Assembly (NCBI GenBank): GCA_051650305.1
Contig: JBOFIT010000046.1
Coordinates: forward strand, 1 to 25,739
From: JBOFDK01 sp051650305
Lineage (GTDB): Bacteria; Bacillota; Clostridia; Lachnospirales; Cellulosilyticaceae
Reading direction: 5' to 3'
Length of the DNA: 25,739 bases
A model generated the notes under the pieces. It was not told the origin of the DNA. It saw only the letters and a program-made list of their open reading frames with translations, and did no database searches. Below, one piece after another: positions 1-6,828 of this stretch. Position 1 is the stretch's first letter; each line of letters begins with the position of its first letter. The translations under genes and the position numbers were made by a program.

Positions 1-332
1 AGTTCATCTCTTTCAGTAAAATGCTTAAAGGCAAAGAAAGGACTAAAGGACAGGAGTAATGTCACTTGGAAGCTACTCCAAATATTTCTGATAGTCACAA
101 TTTGCTTTGACTTATAACCATTATCGTAGCGTAATAAGCGTAGTTTACCAGCACCAAAATCTTTAAGGTCATGGAGGTGCAGGATGAAGTTTGCAGTAAA
201 GAATCCCATAACGATAACGCCTAAGGAGAACATAGCTAGCCCGTAAAAGATATCTTCTAGGCGAACGGCTAAATCGTACCCAAAAGTAGTAACCATAAAA
301 GTGGAGTACATATCTACAAGTCTATTAAACAT
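1..332 (-). CDS. Partial membrane protein, unknown function
   Basis: The minus strand is open from an ATG at 332 to the window edge, giving about 110 residues with no stop, so the C-terminus lies outside the window. A ribosome binding site (AAGGAG) sits a few bases before the ATG. Two hydrophobic stretches, roughly residues 28-50 and 88-105, look like membrane segments separated by a basic loop (residues like GKLRLLRYDNGYKSK). The start codon lies inside the 3' end of the upstream HTH gene: the two overlap by 8 bp in the ATGTTTAA arrangement, which suggests translational coupling and a shared function. I recognise no family. A membrane protein coupled to a small HTH repressor is common in accessory or regulatory gene pairs, but no specific role can be assigned. 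Confidence 0.7.
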   Translation of the reverse strand, partial: MFNRLVDMYSTFMVTTFGYDLAVRLEDIFYGLAMFSLGVIVMGFFTANFILHLHDLKDFGAGKLRLLRYDNGYKSKQIVTIRNIWSSFQVTLLLSFSPFFAFKHFTERDE

Positions 333-717
333 CTGAAATTTCTCCTTTGTTATATAATTCTTCAGCGGCCTCTTTAAAGTCACTTAAATAAGCATCTAAT
401 TCTTCAGGATGGATACGTTCTTTTGAGGTGATTTTGGTGAACAAACGTCTCAGCTCAGGTACTTGCATGATTTGTTCAATAGCATCATCACTCATCTTAC
501 CGTAGTACCCAAAAAGCTCATTTTTATCTACACCATAGAGGGTAGACAAAGCTACAAGGACACTATCAGAGGCAGGGCGCTTGCCAGTTTCTATTTGACT
601 GATATAACTTCCGGATACGCCTATGGCGCGGCCTACTTTGAAAATAGATTTTTTTGTTGCTTTTCTTAATTCTTTTAGTTTTTCTCCAGCCTTGATATTA
701 CGTTCATCTTCCTTCAT
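325..717 (-). CDS. XRE-family HTH transcriptional regulator
   Basis: This 130-residue protein has a classic HTH_3/Cro-C1 DNA-binding domain at about residues 9-66: the helix-turn-helix reads IGVSGSYISQIETGKRPAS followed by LVALSTLYGVD. The C-terminal half (about residues 75-130) is charged and helical and probably serves oligomerisation or sensing. The start is supported by a GAGGTG ribosome binding site about 7 bases upstream. It overlaps the next minus-strand gene by 8 bp and probably controls that membrane protein and itself. The family contains repressors of prophages, toxin-antitoxin loci and stress genes. Nothing here tells which, since no integrase or toxin gene is visible. Confidence 0.85.
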   Translation of the reverse strand: MKEDERNIKAGEKLKELRKATKKSIFKVGRAIGVSGSYISQIETGKRPASDSVLVALSTLYGVDKNELFGYYGKMSDDAIEQIMQVPELRRLFTKITSKERIHPEELDAYLSDFKEAAEELYNKGEISDV

Positions 718-879
718 TTTTCAGCACCTCACTTAGGAATAGTATGAACCAATCTACTGCTTAATATGTATTTTACCAATCTTTTCATAGAGCATTATGT
801 AAAGAAAGCTGGTATATTCTATAGGGGGGCAAGATAAAGCAAGTTGTTAATATATATTTGGGTATAGTAGGAGGTTGTC

Positions 880-1161
880 ATGCATGATGGATACAAGATC
901 AATAAGCACTTACAGAGATACATGGGCTTTGCACGAACGAAATATCATAAGGCATGTCTAAAGCAACCAACAGATCTATGGGATGTACTGAATAGTTATA
1001 AAGATATTAGAAGTCAGCCTTATTGTGTACAAATGTATATTTATGACTTAATTAAGGGAGAAAACGCTTATGGTGAGCGTTATGTGAGTGTAAGAAGGGT
1101 GAACGGGTGGATCTATGTGAGAGCGATTGGGGAAGAGGAGTGTAAGATAGATAAAAGATAG
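880..1161 (+). CDS. Small hypothetical protein (93 aa)
   Basis: A 93-residue soluble, basic protein rich in Tyr and Lys, with no signal peptide or membrane segment. The start ATG has a strong AGGAGG ribosome binding site 5 bases upstream. The gene is divergent from the HTH regulator at 717 and is followed 12 bases later by a very long hairpin terminator, so it is probably a single-gene transcript. Its last codons run into an 11-base tandem repeat (about 1145-1172, unit similar to gataaaagata), which suggests the 3' end has been altered by repeat slippage. I recognise no family. The reality of the gene rests on its ribosome binding site and on being bounded by regulatory DNA. Confidence 0.65.
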   Translation: MHDGYKINKHLQRYMGFARTKYHKACLKQPTDLWDVLNSYKDIRSQPYCVQMYIYDLIKGENAYGERYVSVRRVNGWIYVRAIGEEECKIDKR

Positions 1162-1172
1162 ATAAAAGATAG
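1145..1172. repeat. Short 11-bp tandem repeat at gene end
   Basis: The unit gataaaagata is repeated about two and a half times across the stop codon of the 93-residue gene. It sits immediately before the long hairpin terminator and could be a slippage product. Confidence 0.5.
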
Positions 1173-1239
1173 ATGATAAAGAAAATAGCCTTCTATGATA
1201 ACGGGGAATCATAGAAGGCTATTTTCTTTATCATTTTTC
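1173..1239 (+). terminator. 27-bp perfect hairpin terminator
   Basis: Left arm 1173-1199 and right arm 1208-1234 are perfect reverse complements over 27 bases with an 8-base loop (aacgggga). The GC-rich upper stem is flanked by A/T-rich lower stems, and TTTTT follows. The symmetry means it could terminate in both directions. It separates the small gene from the ars promoter starting 13 bases later. Confidence 0.85.
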
Positions 1240-1251
1240 AAACATAATACA

Positions 1252-1280
1252 TTGACAGTTATCTATATGTGCGGTAACAT
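1252..1280 (+). promoter_or_regulatory. Sigma-A promoter of the arsenic operon
   Basis: A consensus -35 box TTGACA (1252-1257) is separated by exactly 17 bases from a -10 box TAACAT (1275-1280). It lies 45 bases upstream of the ArsR start and reads into arsR-arsP-trx-arsC-rhodanese. Confidence 0.8.
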
Positions 1281-1294
1281 GATATATAGATAAC
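1258..1294. promoter_or_regulatory. Probable ArsR operator (11-bp inverted repeat)
   Basis: GTTATCTATAT (1258-1268) and its perfect reverse complement ATATAGATAAC (1284-1294) flank the -10 box. Protein bound here would block RNA polymerase. ArsR proteins bind imperfect dyads overlapping their own promoter, so autorepression by the adjacent ArsR, relieved by As(III), is the natural reading. The repeat is seen directly; the binding protein is inferred. Confidence 0.65.
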
Positions 1295-1324
1295 TATCGA
1301 TATGATAAAAGAAAGGAAATGAAT

Positions 1325-1630
1325 ATGACGTATAGCTATAGTGACTATGTACCGTTACTGAAGGTGATGGCTGATGAGACGAGGTTACGCATTATCCATA
1401 TGCTTTCGGAAGGGGAGCTTTGTGCCTGCCATTTACTAGAAAAACTAAGTATTACACAGCCGACTTTATCTTATCACATGAAGCTACTGACACAGTGTGA
1501 ATTGGTAATGGCAAGAAAAGATGGGATATGGATGAAATATCAACTTAATGAAACAAAAGTTTTAGAATACAAGCAGTTTGTAGATGAACTTTTAACAATA
1601 CAAAAACAAACCATATGTGAGAAAGTATAG
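1325..1630 (+). CDS. arsR: ArsR/SmtB-family metalloid-responsive repressor
   Basis: A winged-helix repressor of about 101 residues. It carries the ArsR metal-binding signature ELCACHLLE (Cys33 and Cys35 from this start) at the head of the DNA-recognition region, followed by the recognition helix (SITQPTLSYHMKLL). In characterised ArsR proteins the equivalent cysteines bind As(III)/Sb(III) and release DNA. An ATG two codons earlier (1319) is possible, but it leaves only two or three bases from the AAAGGA ribosome binding site, whereas 1325 leaves eight. It is the first gene of a five-gene operon whose promoter carries an inverted repeat, consistent with autoregulation. The third As ligand of some ArsR proteins, a nearby Cys, is absent from this motif. 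Confidence 0.92.
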   Translation: MTYSYSDYVPLLKVMADETRLRIIHMLSEGELCACHLLEKLSITQPTLSYHMKLLTQCELVMARKDGIWMKYQLNETKVLEYKQFVDELLTIQKQTICEKV

Positions 1631-1641
1631 GAGGTGCAGTG

Positions 1642-2646
1642 ATGTTTAATTGGTTTAATGAACAGCTTCTTCAGATGAAGTGGTTATATGCTTTGATACA
1701 GTGGTTAGTAGAAGATGTAGCGGGAATGGATATGACAACGCGAATAGGAGGAAGTATTCACTTCTTTATCTATGACACCATTAAGATTTTTATTTTGCTT
1801 GGTGCACTTATTTTTATGATTTCCTACATTCAAAGTTACTTTCCGCCGGAGCGTACAAAACAGATTTTAGGTAAGTTCAAAGGTTTAAGTGGTAATATAA
1901 TGGGAGCATTACTAGGAACGGTGACACCGTTTTGTAGTTGTTCAAGTATTCCACTTTTTATAGGGTTTACTCAAGCAGGGTTACCAATAGGTGTGAGTTT
2001 TTCTTTCTTAGTATCATCACCACTCGTAGACTTAGCTTCTGTACTTTTACTGGCAAGCATCTTTAATTGGAGGATTGCACTTGTTTATGTGGCAGTAGGT
2101 ATCTTGTTAGCTGTTATAAGTGGAACGCTTATTAGCAAGATGAAGCTAGAAAAGTATGTGGAACCTTTCGTTTTTGAACATGTAGAAGGTCGCGTAGATA
2201 TTACTTTACCTACTTTGACAAAGAAAGACCGCCTTATTTATAGTAAAGACCAAGTGAAAGAAATCGTACGACGCGTGTGGAAGTATGTGCTTATAGGCGT
2301 AGGAATAGGCGCACTTATTCACAACTGGATACCACAGGATGTGATTACAGCGATTTTAGGTCAAGAAAATGCATTTTCAGTGATACTAGCTACCCTTGTG
2401 GGTGTACCTATGTATGCAGATATTTTTGGGACCATTCCTATTGCAGAGGCATTACTGTATAAAGGCGTAGGACTTGGCACGGTATTAGCTTTTATGATGG
2501 CAGTAACGGCCCTTTCATTACCATCACTTATCATGCTGAAAAATGTGATGAAGCCAAAGTTATTAGCTATTTTTGTAAGCCTTGTAGTCGTAGGCATCAT
2601 ACTGATTGGGTATGGATTTAATGCTTTTGCATTTTTATTGATGTAG
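1642..2646 (+). CDS. arsP: ArsP-type (DUF318) permease
   Basis: A polytopic membrane protein of 334 residues with eight or more predicted membrane segments. The family hallmark TPFCSCSSIPLFIG (Cys98, Cys100) lies in an early segment, and GVPMYADIFGTIPIAEALL forms the repeated half later. Members of the ArsP/DUF318 permease family export trivalent organoarsenicals or other metalloid and metal species. The gene follows arsR by 11 bases. A GTG directly precedes the ATG at 1642, but the AGGAGGT site is better spaced for the ATG. The central charged loop (residues about 175-215) lies in the cytosol. Placement between an As sensor and an arsenate reductase supports a role in arsenic efflux, though the substrate (inorganic As(III) or methylated As) cannot be told from sequence. 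Confidence 0.88.
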   Translation: MFNWFNEQLLQMKWLYALIQWLVEDVAGMDMTTRIGGSIHFFIYDTIKIFILLGALIFMISYIQSYFPPERTKQILGKFKGLSGNIMGALLGTVTPFCSCSSIPLFIGFTQAGLPIGVSFSFLVSSPLVDLASVLLLASIFNWRIALVYVAVGILLAVISGTLISKMKLEKYVEPFVFEHVEGRVDITLPTLTKKDRLIYSKDQVKEIVRRVWKYVLIGVGIGALIHNWIPQDVITAILGQENAFSVILATLVGVPMYADIFGTIPIAEALLYKGVGLGTVLAFMMAVTALSLPSLIMLKNVMKPKLLAIFVSLVVVGIILIGYGFNAFAFLLM

Positions 2647-2684
2647 GGTTATAAATAAATTGAAACCAAAAGGAGAAAAAGAAA

Positions 2685-2918
2685 ATGACAATTAAAGTAT
2701 TTGGCGCATGTTGCGCAAGATGTACGAACCTTTACGAACTTGTAGAACAGGTATTAGAAGAAAAAGGTATTGAAGCGAACCTTGAAAAAGTAACAGATAT
2801 AAAGGAACAAATGAAGTACGGTATTATGAGTTTGCCAGCACTTATGGTAGATGAAAAGCTTGTGTCATCAGGACGTGTACCAAGAAAAGTAGAAATTGAA
2901 AAATTTATTTGCAAATAG
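2685..2918 (+). CDS. Thioredoxin-like redox-active disulfide protein
   Basis: A 77-residue thioredoxin-fold protein of the MTH895/TM0996 'redox-active disulfide protein 2' type. It starts with a beta strand ending in GACCARC (Cys9, Cys10, Cys13; the CxxC pair is Cys10-Cys13). The cis-Pro loop reads IMSLPALMVDEK, as in thioredoxins. These small proteins often accompany ArsP-type permeases and arsenate reductases and are thought to supply electrons or pass on thiol-bound metalloid. Here it lies between the permease and the arsenate reductase. Its likely role is to reduce the disulfide formed in the reductase during each cycle, which is an inference from gene order. The extra Cys9 beside the CxxC is unusual and could help bind As(III). 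Confidence 0.85.
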   Translation: MTIKVFGACCARCTNLYELVEQVLEEKGIEANLEKVTDIKEQMKYGIMSLPALMVDEKLVSSGRVPRKVEIEKFICK

Positions 2919-2927
2919 GAGACACTA

Positions 2928-3329
2928 ATGGATAAAATAAAAGTAGCATTTATATGTGTACACAATTCTTGTAGATCGCAAATGGCAGAGGCATTAGGCA
3001 AGCATTTAGCGAGTGATGTATTTGAGAGTTATTCAGCAGGAACAGAGTTAAGAGCAATGATTAATCAGGATGCAGTAGCAATTATTCAAAAACTTTATGA
3101 TATTGATATGAATGCAACACAAAAGAGCAAATTGCTAGAAGATATTCCAGCGGTAGATGTTGTCATCACGATGGGATGCAATGTAGCTTGTCCGAACTTA
3201 CCATGTAGTCATAGAGAAGACTGGGGCCTTGAAGATCCATCCGGAAAGGATGAAGAAGCCTTTAAGTTAACAGCTGAAACCATTTATAATAAGATACTTG
3301 ATCTAAAAGAAAGAATAGCTACTAAATAA
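2928..3329 (+). CDS. arsC: Arsenate reductase, LMW-phosphatase type
   Basis: A 133-residue protein with the low-molecular-weight phosphatase P-loop CVHNSCRS (Cys10 to Arg16, CX5R) followed by QMAEA, and the downstream loop EDPSGKDEEAF with the general-acid Asp. It reduces arsenate to arsenite by forming a thiol-arsenate adduct on Cys10, which is then resolved by a disulfide cascade. The resolving region reads MGCNVACPNLPC (Cys84, Cys88, Cys93), one cysteine more than the two used by the staphylococcal plasmid enzyme. Thioredoxin-type proteins normally regenerate it, and one is encoded 9 bases upstream. The product would be the substrate for sensing by ArsR and for export. A plain protein-tyrosine phosphatase is unlikely given the cysteines and operon. 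Confidence 0.9.
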   Translation: MDKIKVAFICVHNSCRSQMAEALGKHLASDVFESYSAGTELRAMINQDAVAIIQKLYDIDMNATQKSKLLEDIPAVDVVITMGCNVACPNLPCSHREDWGLEDPSGKDEEAFKLTAETIYNKILDLKERIATK

Positions 3330-3348
3330 ACTAACAGGAGTATGCAGA

Positions 3349-3663
3349 ATGAGTATTCAAAAATTAGATCCACAACAAGCAAAAAGAAATTTAGAAATAG
3401 ATAAAAATAGTATTTTGATTGATATTCGAACTGAGGCAGAATATAAAGAGGGATATATTCCAGGATGTATGCATATACCATTAGCAGAATTGGCAGATAC
3501 AATACAACAAGTAGCACAAGATTATGACAAACCCATTTACTATTACTGTAGAAGTGGTGTGAGAACAATTACAGCGGGCATTGTTTTGGAGCAGCTAGGT
3601 TATACGAATTTGTATGATATAGGTGGTATTTTGAATTGGCCTTATGAAATTTGTAGAGATTAA
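3349..3663 (+). CDS. Single-domain rhodanese (sulfurtransferase)
   Basis: A 104-residue single rhodanese domain with catalytic Cys67 in the loop CRSGVRT, preceded by YYY, and the usual features: DIRTEAEY near residue 25, GYIPGCMHIPLAEL, and DIGGILNWPYE near the C-terminus. Such proteins carry a persulfide on the active Cys and move sulfane sulfur. It is the last gene of the arsenic operon, 19 bases after arsC. Rhodanese domains occur in several arsenic operons, some with arsenate reductase activity. In this setting it may supply persulfide for thiolation of arsenic or provide reducing thiols; that role is inferred. No obvious terminator follows the gene before the next promoter. Confidence 0.88.
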   Translation: MSIQKLDPQQAKRNLEIDKNSILIDIRTEAEYKEGYIPGCMHIPLAELADTIQQVAQDYDKPIYYYCRSGVRTITAGIVLEQLGYTNLYDIGGILNWPYEICRD

Positions 3664-3762
3664 AGGATGATATTTAAGTAATTTCAATAAGATAATGTAT
3701 TGATTAATCTCTAGGTGGATAAACTACTAAGCAATGAAAAGTAAATAATCGCCAATAACAAG

Positions 3763-3791
3763 TTGTGATATTACAAAATAATTGTTATAAT
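3763..3791 (+). promoter_or_regulatory. Sigma-A promoter for small membrane protein
   Basis: TTGTGA (3763-3768), a 17-base spacer and a perfect TATAAT (3786-3791) lie 51 bases before the next gene. Confidence 0.7.
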
Positions 3792-3842
3792 AAAAAATAG
3801 AGTAAGTTTGAACTTTAGTTCTTTTTCTAAGGAGATGAAGCT

Positions 3843-4148
3843 TTGAAGAATCGAAAACTTAAGAAGATGATCAAGGAGGTCAAGAAGCGTATGAGTAAGA
3901 AAAATAAGTCTAATAAAGGTTTATGGATTGGAATTGCTATCGGTGTGATTGCAGCGCTTGTTGGGGTTGTGCTATGGATTAAATCAAGAAATGATGAGTA
4001 TATCGAAGAATACTATGAGTATTTTGATGATGACTTAGAAGATGAATTAGAGGATGATCTCTATGGGGAAAACGACGAAGTAGAGTATGTCGCTATTAAA
4101 GACTTTGATGAAGAAGCTGAAGAAGCTGAAGAAGAACCAGCAAACTAA
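3843..4148 (+). CDS. Small single-pass membrane protein, acidic tail
   Basis: A 101-residue protein with a strongly basic N-terminus, one membrane helix at about residues 28-46 (WIGIAIGVIAALVGVVLWI) and a very acidic C-terminal half ending in Glu-rich repeats. This is the shape of small envelope or stress proteins, but I recognise no family. The start is uncertain. A TTG at 3843 follows AAGGAG by 8 bases; an ATG at 3891 follows a stronger AAGGAGGT (3873-3880) by 10 bases and would give an 85-residue protein starting MSKKNKSNKG. The topology implied by the positive-inside rule puts the acidic tail outside the cell. The gene has its own promoter and a terminator. Confidence 0.7.
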   Translation: MKNRKLKKMIKEVKKRMSKKNKSNKGLWIGIAIGVIAALVGVVLWIKSRNDEYIEEYYEYFDDDLEDELEDDLYGENDEVEYVAIKDFDEEAEEAEEEPAN

Positions 4149-4157
4149 TAAAAATGA

Positions 4158-4197
4158 CAAAAGGGGTTCCTGAGAGTGTAAAGGGACTCTTTTTTTA
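4158..4197 (+). terminator. Terminator after small membrane protein
   Basis: AAAAGGG... pairs imperfectly with CTCTTTT around a gagagtgtaaag region, ending in a run of seven T. It precedes the topB ribosome binding site by about 15 bases. Confidence 0.6.
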
Positions 4198-4221
4198 GTC
4201 ACTATAAAGGAGTAGGACAAA

Positions 4222-6462
4222 GTGAAAGTAATCATTGCAGAAAAACCTTCTGTAGCCAAGAATATAGCAGATGCGCTCCATATAAAAACCCGTAAAGATG
4301 GCTACTTCGAAGGACAGGATTACCTCATTACATGGGCATTCGGGCACTTGCTAGAGCTTTACGATGCTAAGGATTATGATGAGAAGATGGGGCTGTGGCG
4401 AATGGAGTATTTTCCATTTGTTCCAGAAGGATTTAAATATAAGGTGAAATTAGATGCGACCCGTAAAAAGACGGATGCAGGTGCTAAAAAGCAATTGAAA
4501 TGCATAAAAGATTTAATCGCAAAAACAGAAGTGGATGGCGTTATTTCAGCCACAGACTACGACCGCGAAGGGCAAATTATTGGAGATACGATTTTGCAGT
4601 ACTTAAAAGTAAAAAAGCCTATTTATCGTATGCTTCTTAATGAATGGACTGAAGACGAAGTTAAGAAAGGCCTAGAAAGTCTCGTGAGTAATGAGACCAT
4701 GAAACCTTTACAAGATGCAGGGATTAGTAGACAACATGCGGATTGGCTTATAGGGATTAATCTAACGTCAGTGGCAACTCTTAAATATAAAGCACAAAAA
4801 GGCGAAGTATTTAATATAGGGCGTGTCTTACTCCCTACCTTAAAGATGATTTATGACAGGGATAAGGAGATAGCAGCCTTTAATCCAGAGCCTTACTATA
4901 AACTTACAGGGCACTTCAACTTTAGTGGAGGCATCTTTGATGGCACCTATACATTAGATAAGAAAGATAAATTTGAAAACCAAGAGGCTTTAGAGAAGAT
5001 AAGAGTACAATCAGAAGGAGCGACGGCATTACTTGCGGATAAAGAAACCATAGAGAAGAATGAGTATCCACAGCCACTCTTTAACTTATCAGCTCTTCAA
5101 GGGTATATCACAAGTAAGTATAGTAATTTTACAGCAGATAAAGTGCTTAAAGTAGCGCAAAGTCTTTATGAAAGTAAATACATTACGTATCCAAGAACAG
5201 CGAGTTCAGTACTGGATGAAAGTTTGGTCGGCAAGACGAAGAAGGTGCTAGAAACAGTCAAAAAAGGACTACCTTACGAAGCAGATGTACAATTCAAAGT
5301 AACACCACGTGTGTTTAATAGTAAAAAAGTAGAAAGCCATAGTGCCATCATGCCGACTTACGTTATTCCAAAGACGCTAGGGCATGATGAGCAAGTGGTT
5401 TATCAAGCAATCAAGAACCGCTTTGTCATGCAGTTTATGCCAGCAGCACAGGTGGAAGAGACCACCCTTACAGCTACTATTGAAGGTGTAGAAGGTGCTT
5501 TCATTGCTAAAGGAAAAGTACAGAAAGTACTAGGGTGGAAGAAAGTAGAAAACGACCAAGGTAAGGATACAATCCTACCAGATATTCCAAAGCTTGCAGA
5601 AGGTATATGTGAAACGTTAGACGTTACCAGTCACGCCACCACGCCACCAAAGCCTTATACAGAAAAGACATTACTTCGTGCCATGGAAACTTGTGGTAAG
5701 CAGTTTAAGGAAGATAAAGAAGATAATGATAAGGAAGAACAAGGTGAAAATGAGTTAATGGATGCCATTTTAAGTGGCTTTAGCATCGGTACACCAGCAA
5801 CACGAGCTGAAACGCTAAAGAAACTCTGTTACACAGGTTATGTGATGCGCCAAAAGAAAAATATGCGCTGTACAGACAAAGGGCGTCAACTCATCGAAGC
5901 ACTACCTATCAAAGAACTGATGGACTTAGAATACACAGGCAGACTAGAAAAGACTTTGTCAGACATGGAGAAAGGCGAAGTGGCTAAATCAGAGTTCTTA
6001 AACCATATCATTCAGTTTGTAGTAGGTGGGGTACAAAACATTAAGACACAACGCCAAGCACCTATCGTCGTGCAAAAGGATGTACCGATGGTACCAGGGA
6101 CTGGTGCTAGACAGCCCTCTAAGCAGGCGACGAAGCAAGGCGTTGCGAAAACTAATGGTGGTGGTGGAAGAGAGGTACTCGGTAAGTGCCCGCTATGTGG
6201 TGCAGATGTGGTAGAAGGTAGTAAAGGGTATGGTTGTATGGGCTTTAAGAGTGGATGTACTTATGTGATATGGAAAGATTCAGATGCTTTAAAAAAGTAC
6301 GGCAAAAAACCTACAAAGACCATGGTAAAAGGCATCCTTAAAAAAGGTGAAGCTGTGGTAAAAGGACTCAAAACACCGAAAGGTACAGTGTTTGATGCGA
6401 AGGTAAGCTATGCCTATGAACCAGCCACAAAAGAAGGTAAATGGGACTTTAAACCAGTATAA
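4222..6462 (+). CDS. topB: DNA topoisomerase III (type IA)
   Basis: A 746-residue type IA topoisomerase. The Toprim domain opens the protein (VIIAEKPSVAKNIADAL) and carries the acidic triad in ATDYDREGQ (Asp112, Asp114, Glu116). The catalytic tyrosine is Tyr323 in YITYPRTAS, which forms the transient 5'-phosphotyrosine link to single-stranded DNA. The C-terminal region after residue 620 holds one zinc ribbon (Cys656, Cys659, Cys672, Cys679) and a basic tail. The enzyme relaxes negative supercoils and decatenates replication intermediates. It starts with GTG at 4222 behind AAAGGAG. TopB homologues also occur on conjugative elements, but no other element gene is nearby, so I read it as chromosomal. 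Confidence 0.95.
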   Translation: MKVIIAEKPSVAKNIADALHIKTRKDGYFEGQDYLITWAFGHLLELYDAKDYDEKMGLWRMEYFPFVPEGFKYKVKLDATRKKTDAGAKKQLKCIKDLIAKTEVDGVISATDYDREGQIIGDTILQYLKVKKPIYRMLLNEWTEDEVKKGLESLVSNETMKPLQDAGISRQHADWLIGINLTSVATLKYKAQKGEVFNIGRVLLPTLKMIYDRDKEIAAFNPEPYYKLTGHFNFSGGIFDGTYTLDKKDKFENQEALEKIRVQSEGATALLADKETIEKNEYPQPLFNLSALQGYITSKYSNFTADKVLKVAQSLYESKYITYPRTASSVLDESLVGKTKKVLETVKKGLPYEADVQFKVTPRVFNSKKVESHSAIMPTYVIPKTLGHDEQVVYQAIKNRFVMQFMPAAQVEETTLTATIEGVEGAFIAKGKVQKVLGWKKVENDQGKDTILPDIPKLAEGICETLDVTSHATTPPKPYTEKTLLRAMETCGKQFKEDKEDNDKEEQGENELMDAILSGFSIGTPATRAETLKKLCYTGYVMRQKKNMRCTDKGRQLIEALPIKELMDLEYTGRLEKTLSDMEKGEVAKSEFLNHIIQFVVGGVQNIKTQRQAPIVVQKDVPMVPGTGARQPSKQATKQGVAKTNGGGGREVLGKCPLCGADVVEGSKGYGCMGFKSGCTYVIWKDSDALKKYGKKPTKTMVKGILKKGEAVVKGLKTPKGTVFDAKVSYAYEPATKEGKWDFKPV

Positions 6463-6515
6463 AATAAGGTTAAAAAAATAACGAAAAATTATAGACAACA
6501 TCAACTGGAAAAATC

Positions 6516-6544
6516 TTGACACTTCTACTAGGCAATAGTATGAT
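6516..6544 (+). promoter_or_regulatory. Sigma-A promoter of the ferredoxin gene
   Basis: A perfect -35 TTGACA (6516-6521), a 17-base spacer and TATGAT (6539-6544) lie 60 bases upstream of the ferredoxin start. This is the strongest-looking promoter in the window, as expected for an abundant electron carrier. Confidence 0.85.
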
Positions 6545-6604
6545 TAACTTGTATTTGATTATTCAAATTACACAATACAAAGAGAATTTATGGAGGTATG
6601 ACAA

Positions 6605-6778
6605 ATGGCATATTTAATTAATGATGATTGCATTAGCTGTGGAGCTTGCGAAGGCGAATGTCCAGTAAGCTGTATTTCTGAGGGAGATGGCAAATACGTA
6701 ATCGACGCTAGCGCTTGTATCGAATGTGGTGCTTGTGCAGATGTATGTCCAGTAGCTGCTCCAAACCCAGAAGCATAA
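6605..6778 (+). CDS. fdx: 2[4Fe-4S] clostridial ferredoxin
   Basis: A 57-residue acidic protein with two CxxCxxCxxxCP motifs: CISCGACEGECP (Cys9, 12, 15, 19) and CIECGACADVCP (Cys38, 41, 44, 48). The first three cysteines of each motif plus the last of the other bind one [4Fe-4S] cluster each. It is the low-potential electron carrier that serves pyruvate:ferredoxin oxidoreductase and hydrogenase in clostridia. Its length is typical of the family. AGGAGG-like TGGAGG lies 8 bases upstream of the ATG. It is a monocistronic unit with its own strong promoter and a shared terminator. The presence of hydrogenase maturation genes later in the window fits such a metabolism. Confidence 0.95.
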   Translation: MAYLINDDCISCGACEGECPVSCISEGDGKYVIDASACIECGACADVCPVAAPNPEA

Positions 6779-6789
6779 GAATAAAACAT

Positions 6790-6828
6790 AAAAAAAGTGC
6801 GAGTCCCAATGACTCGCACTTTTTATTT
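6790..6828. terminator. Bidirectional terminator, ferredoxin / permease
   Basis: AAAAAGTGCGAGTC (6792-6805) and GACTCGCACTTTTT (6811-6824) form a 14-bp perfect stem with a 5-base loop. Poly-A on one side and poly-T on the other let it end both the ferredoxin transcript and the convergent permease transcript. The permease stop codon lies inside the hairpin. Confidence 0.9.

Noticed and set aside
3664..4222. Mobile element containing topB and the upstream HTH gene
   Set aside because: TopB-type enzymes also occur on conjugative elements, but there is no integrase, relaxase, transposase, tRNA or att-like repeat here, and neighbouring genes are ordinary chromosomal ones.
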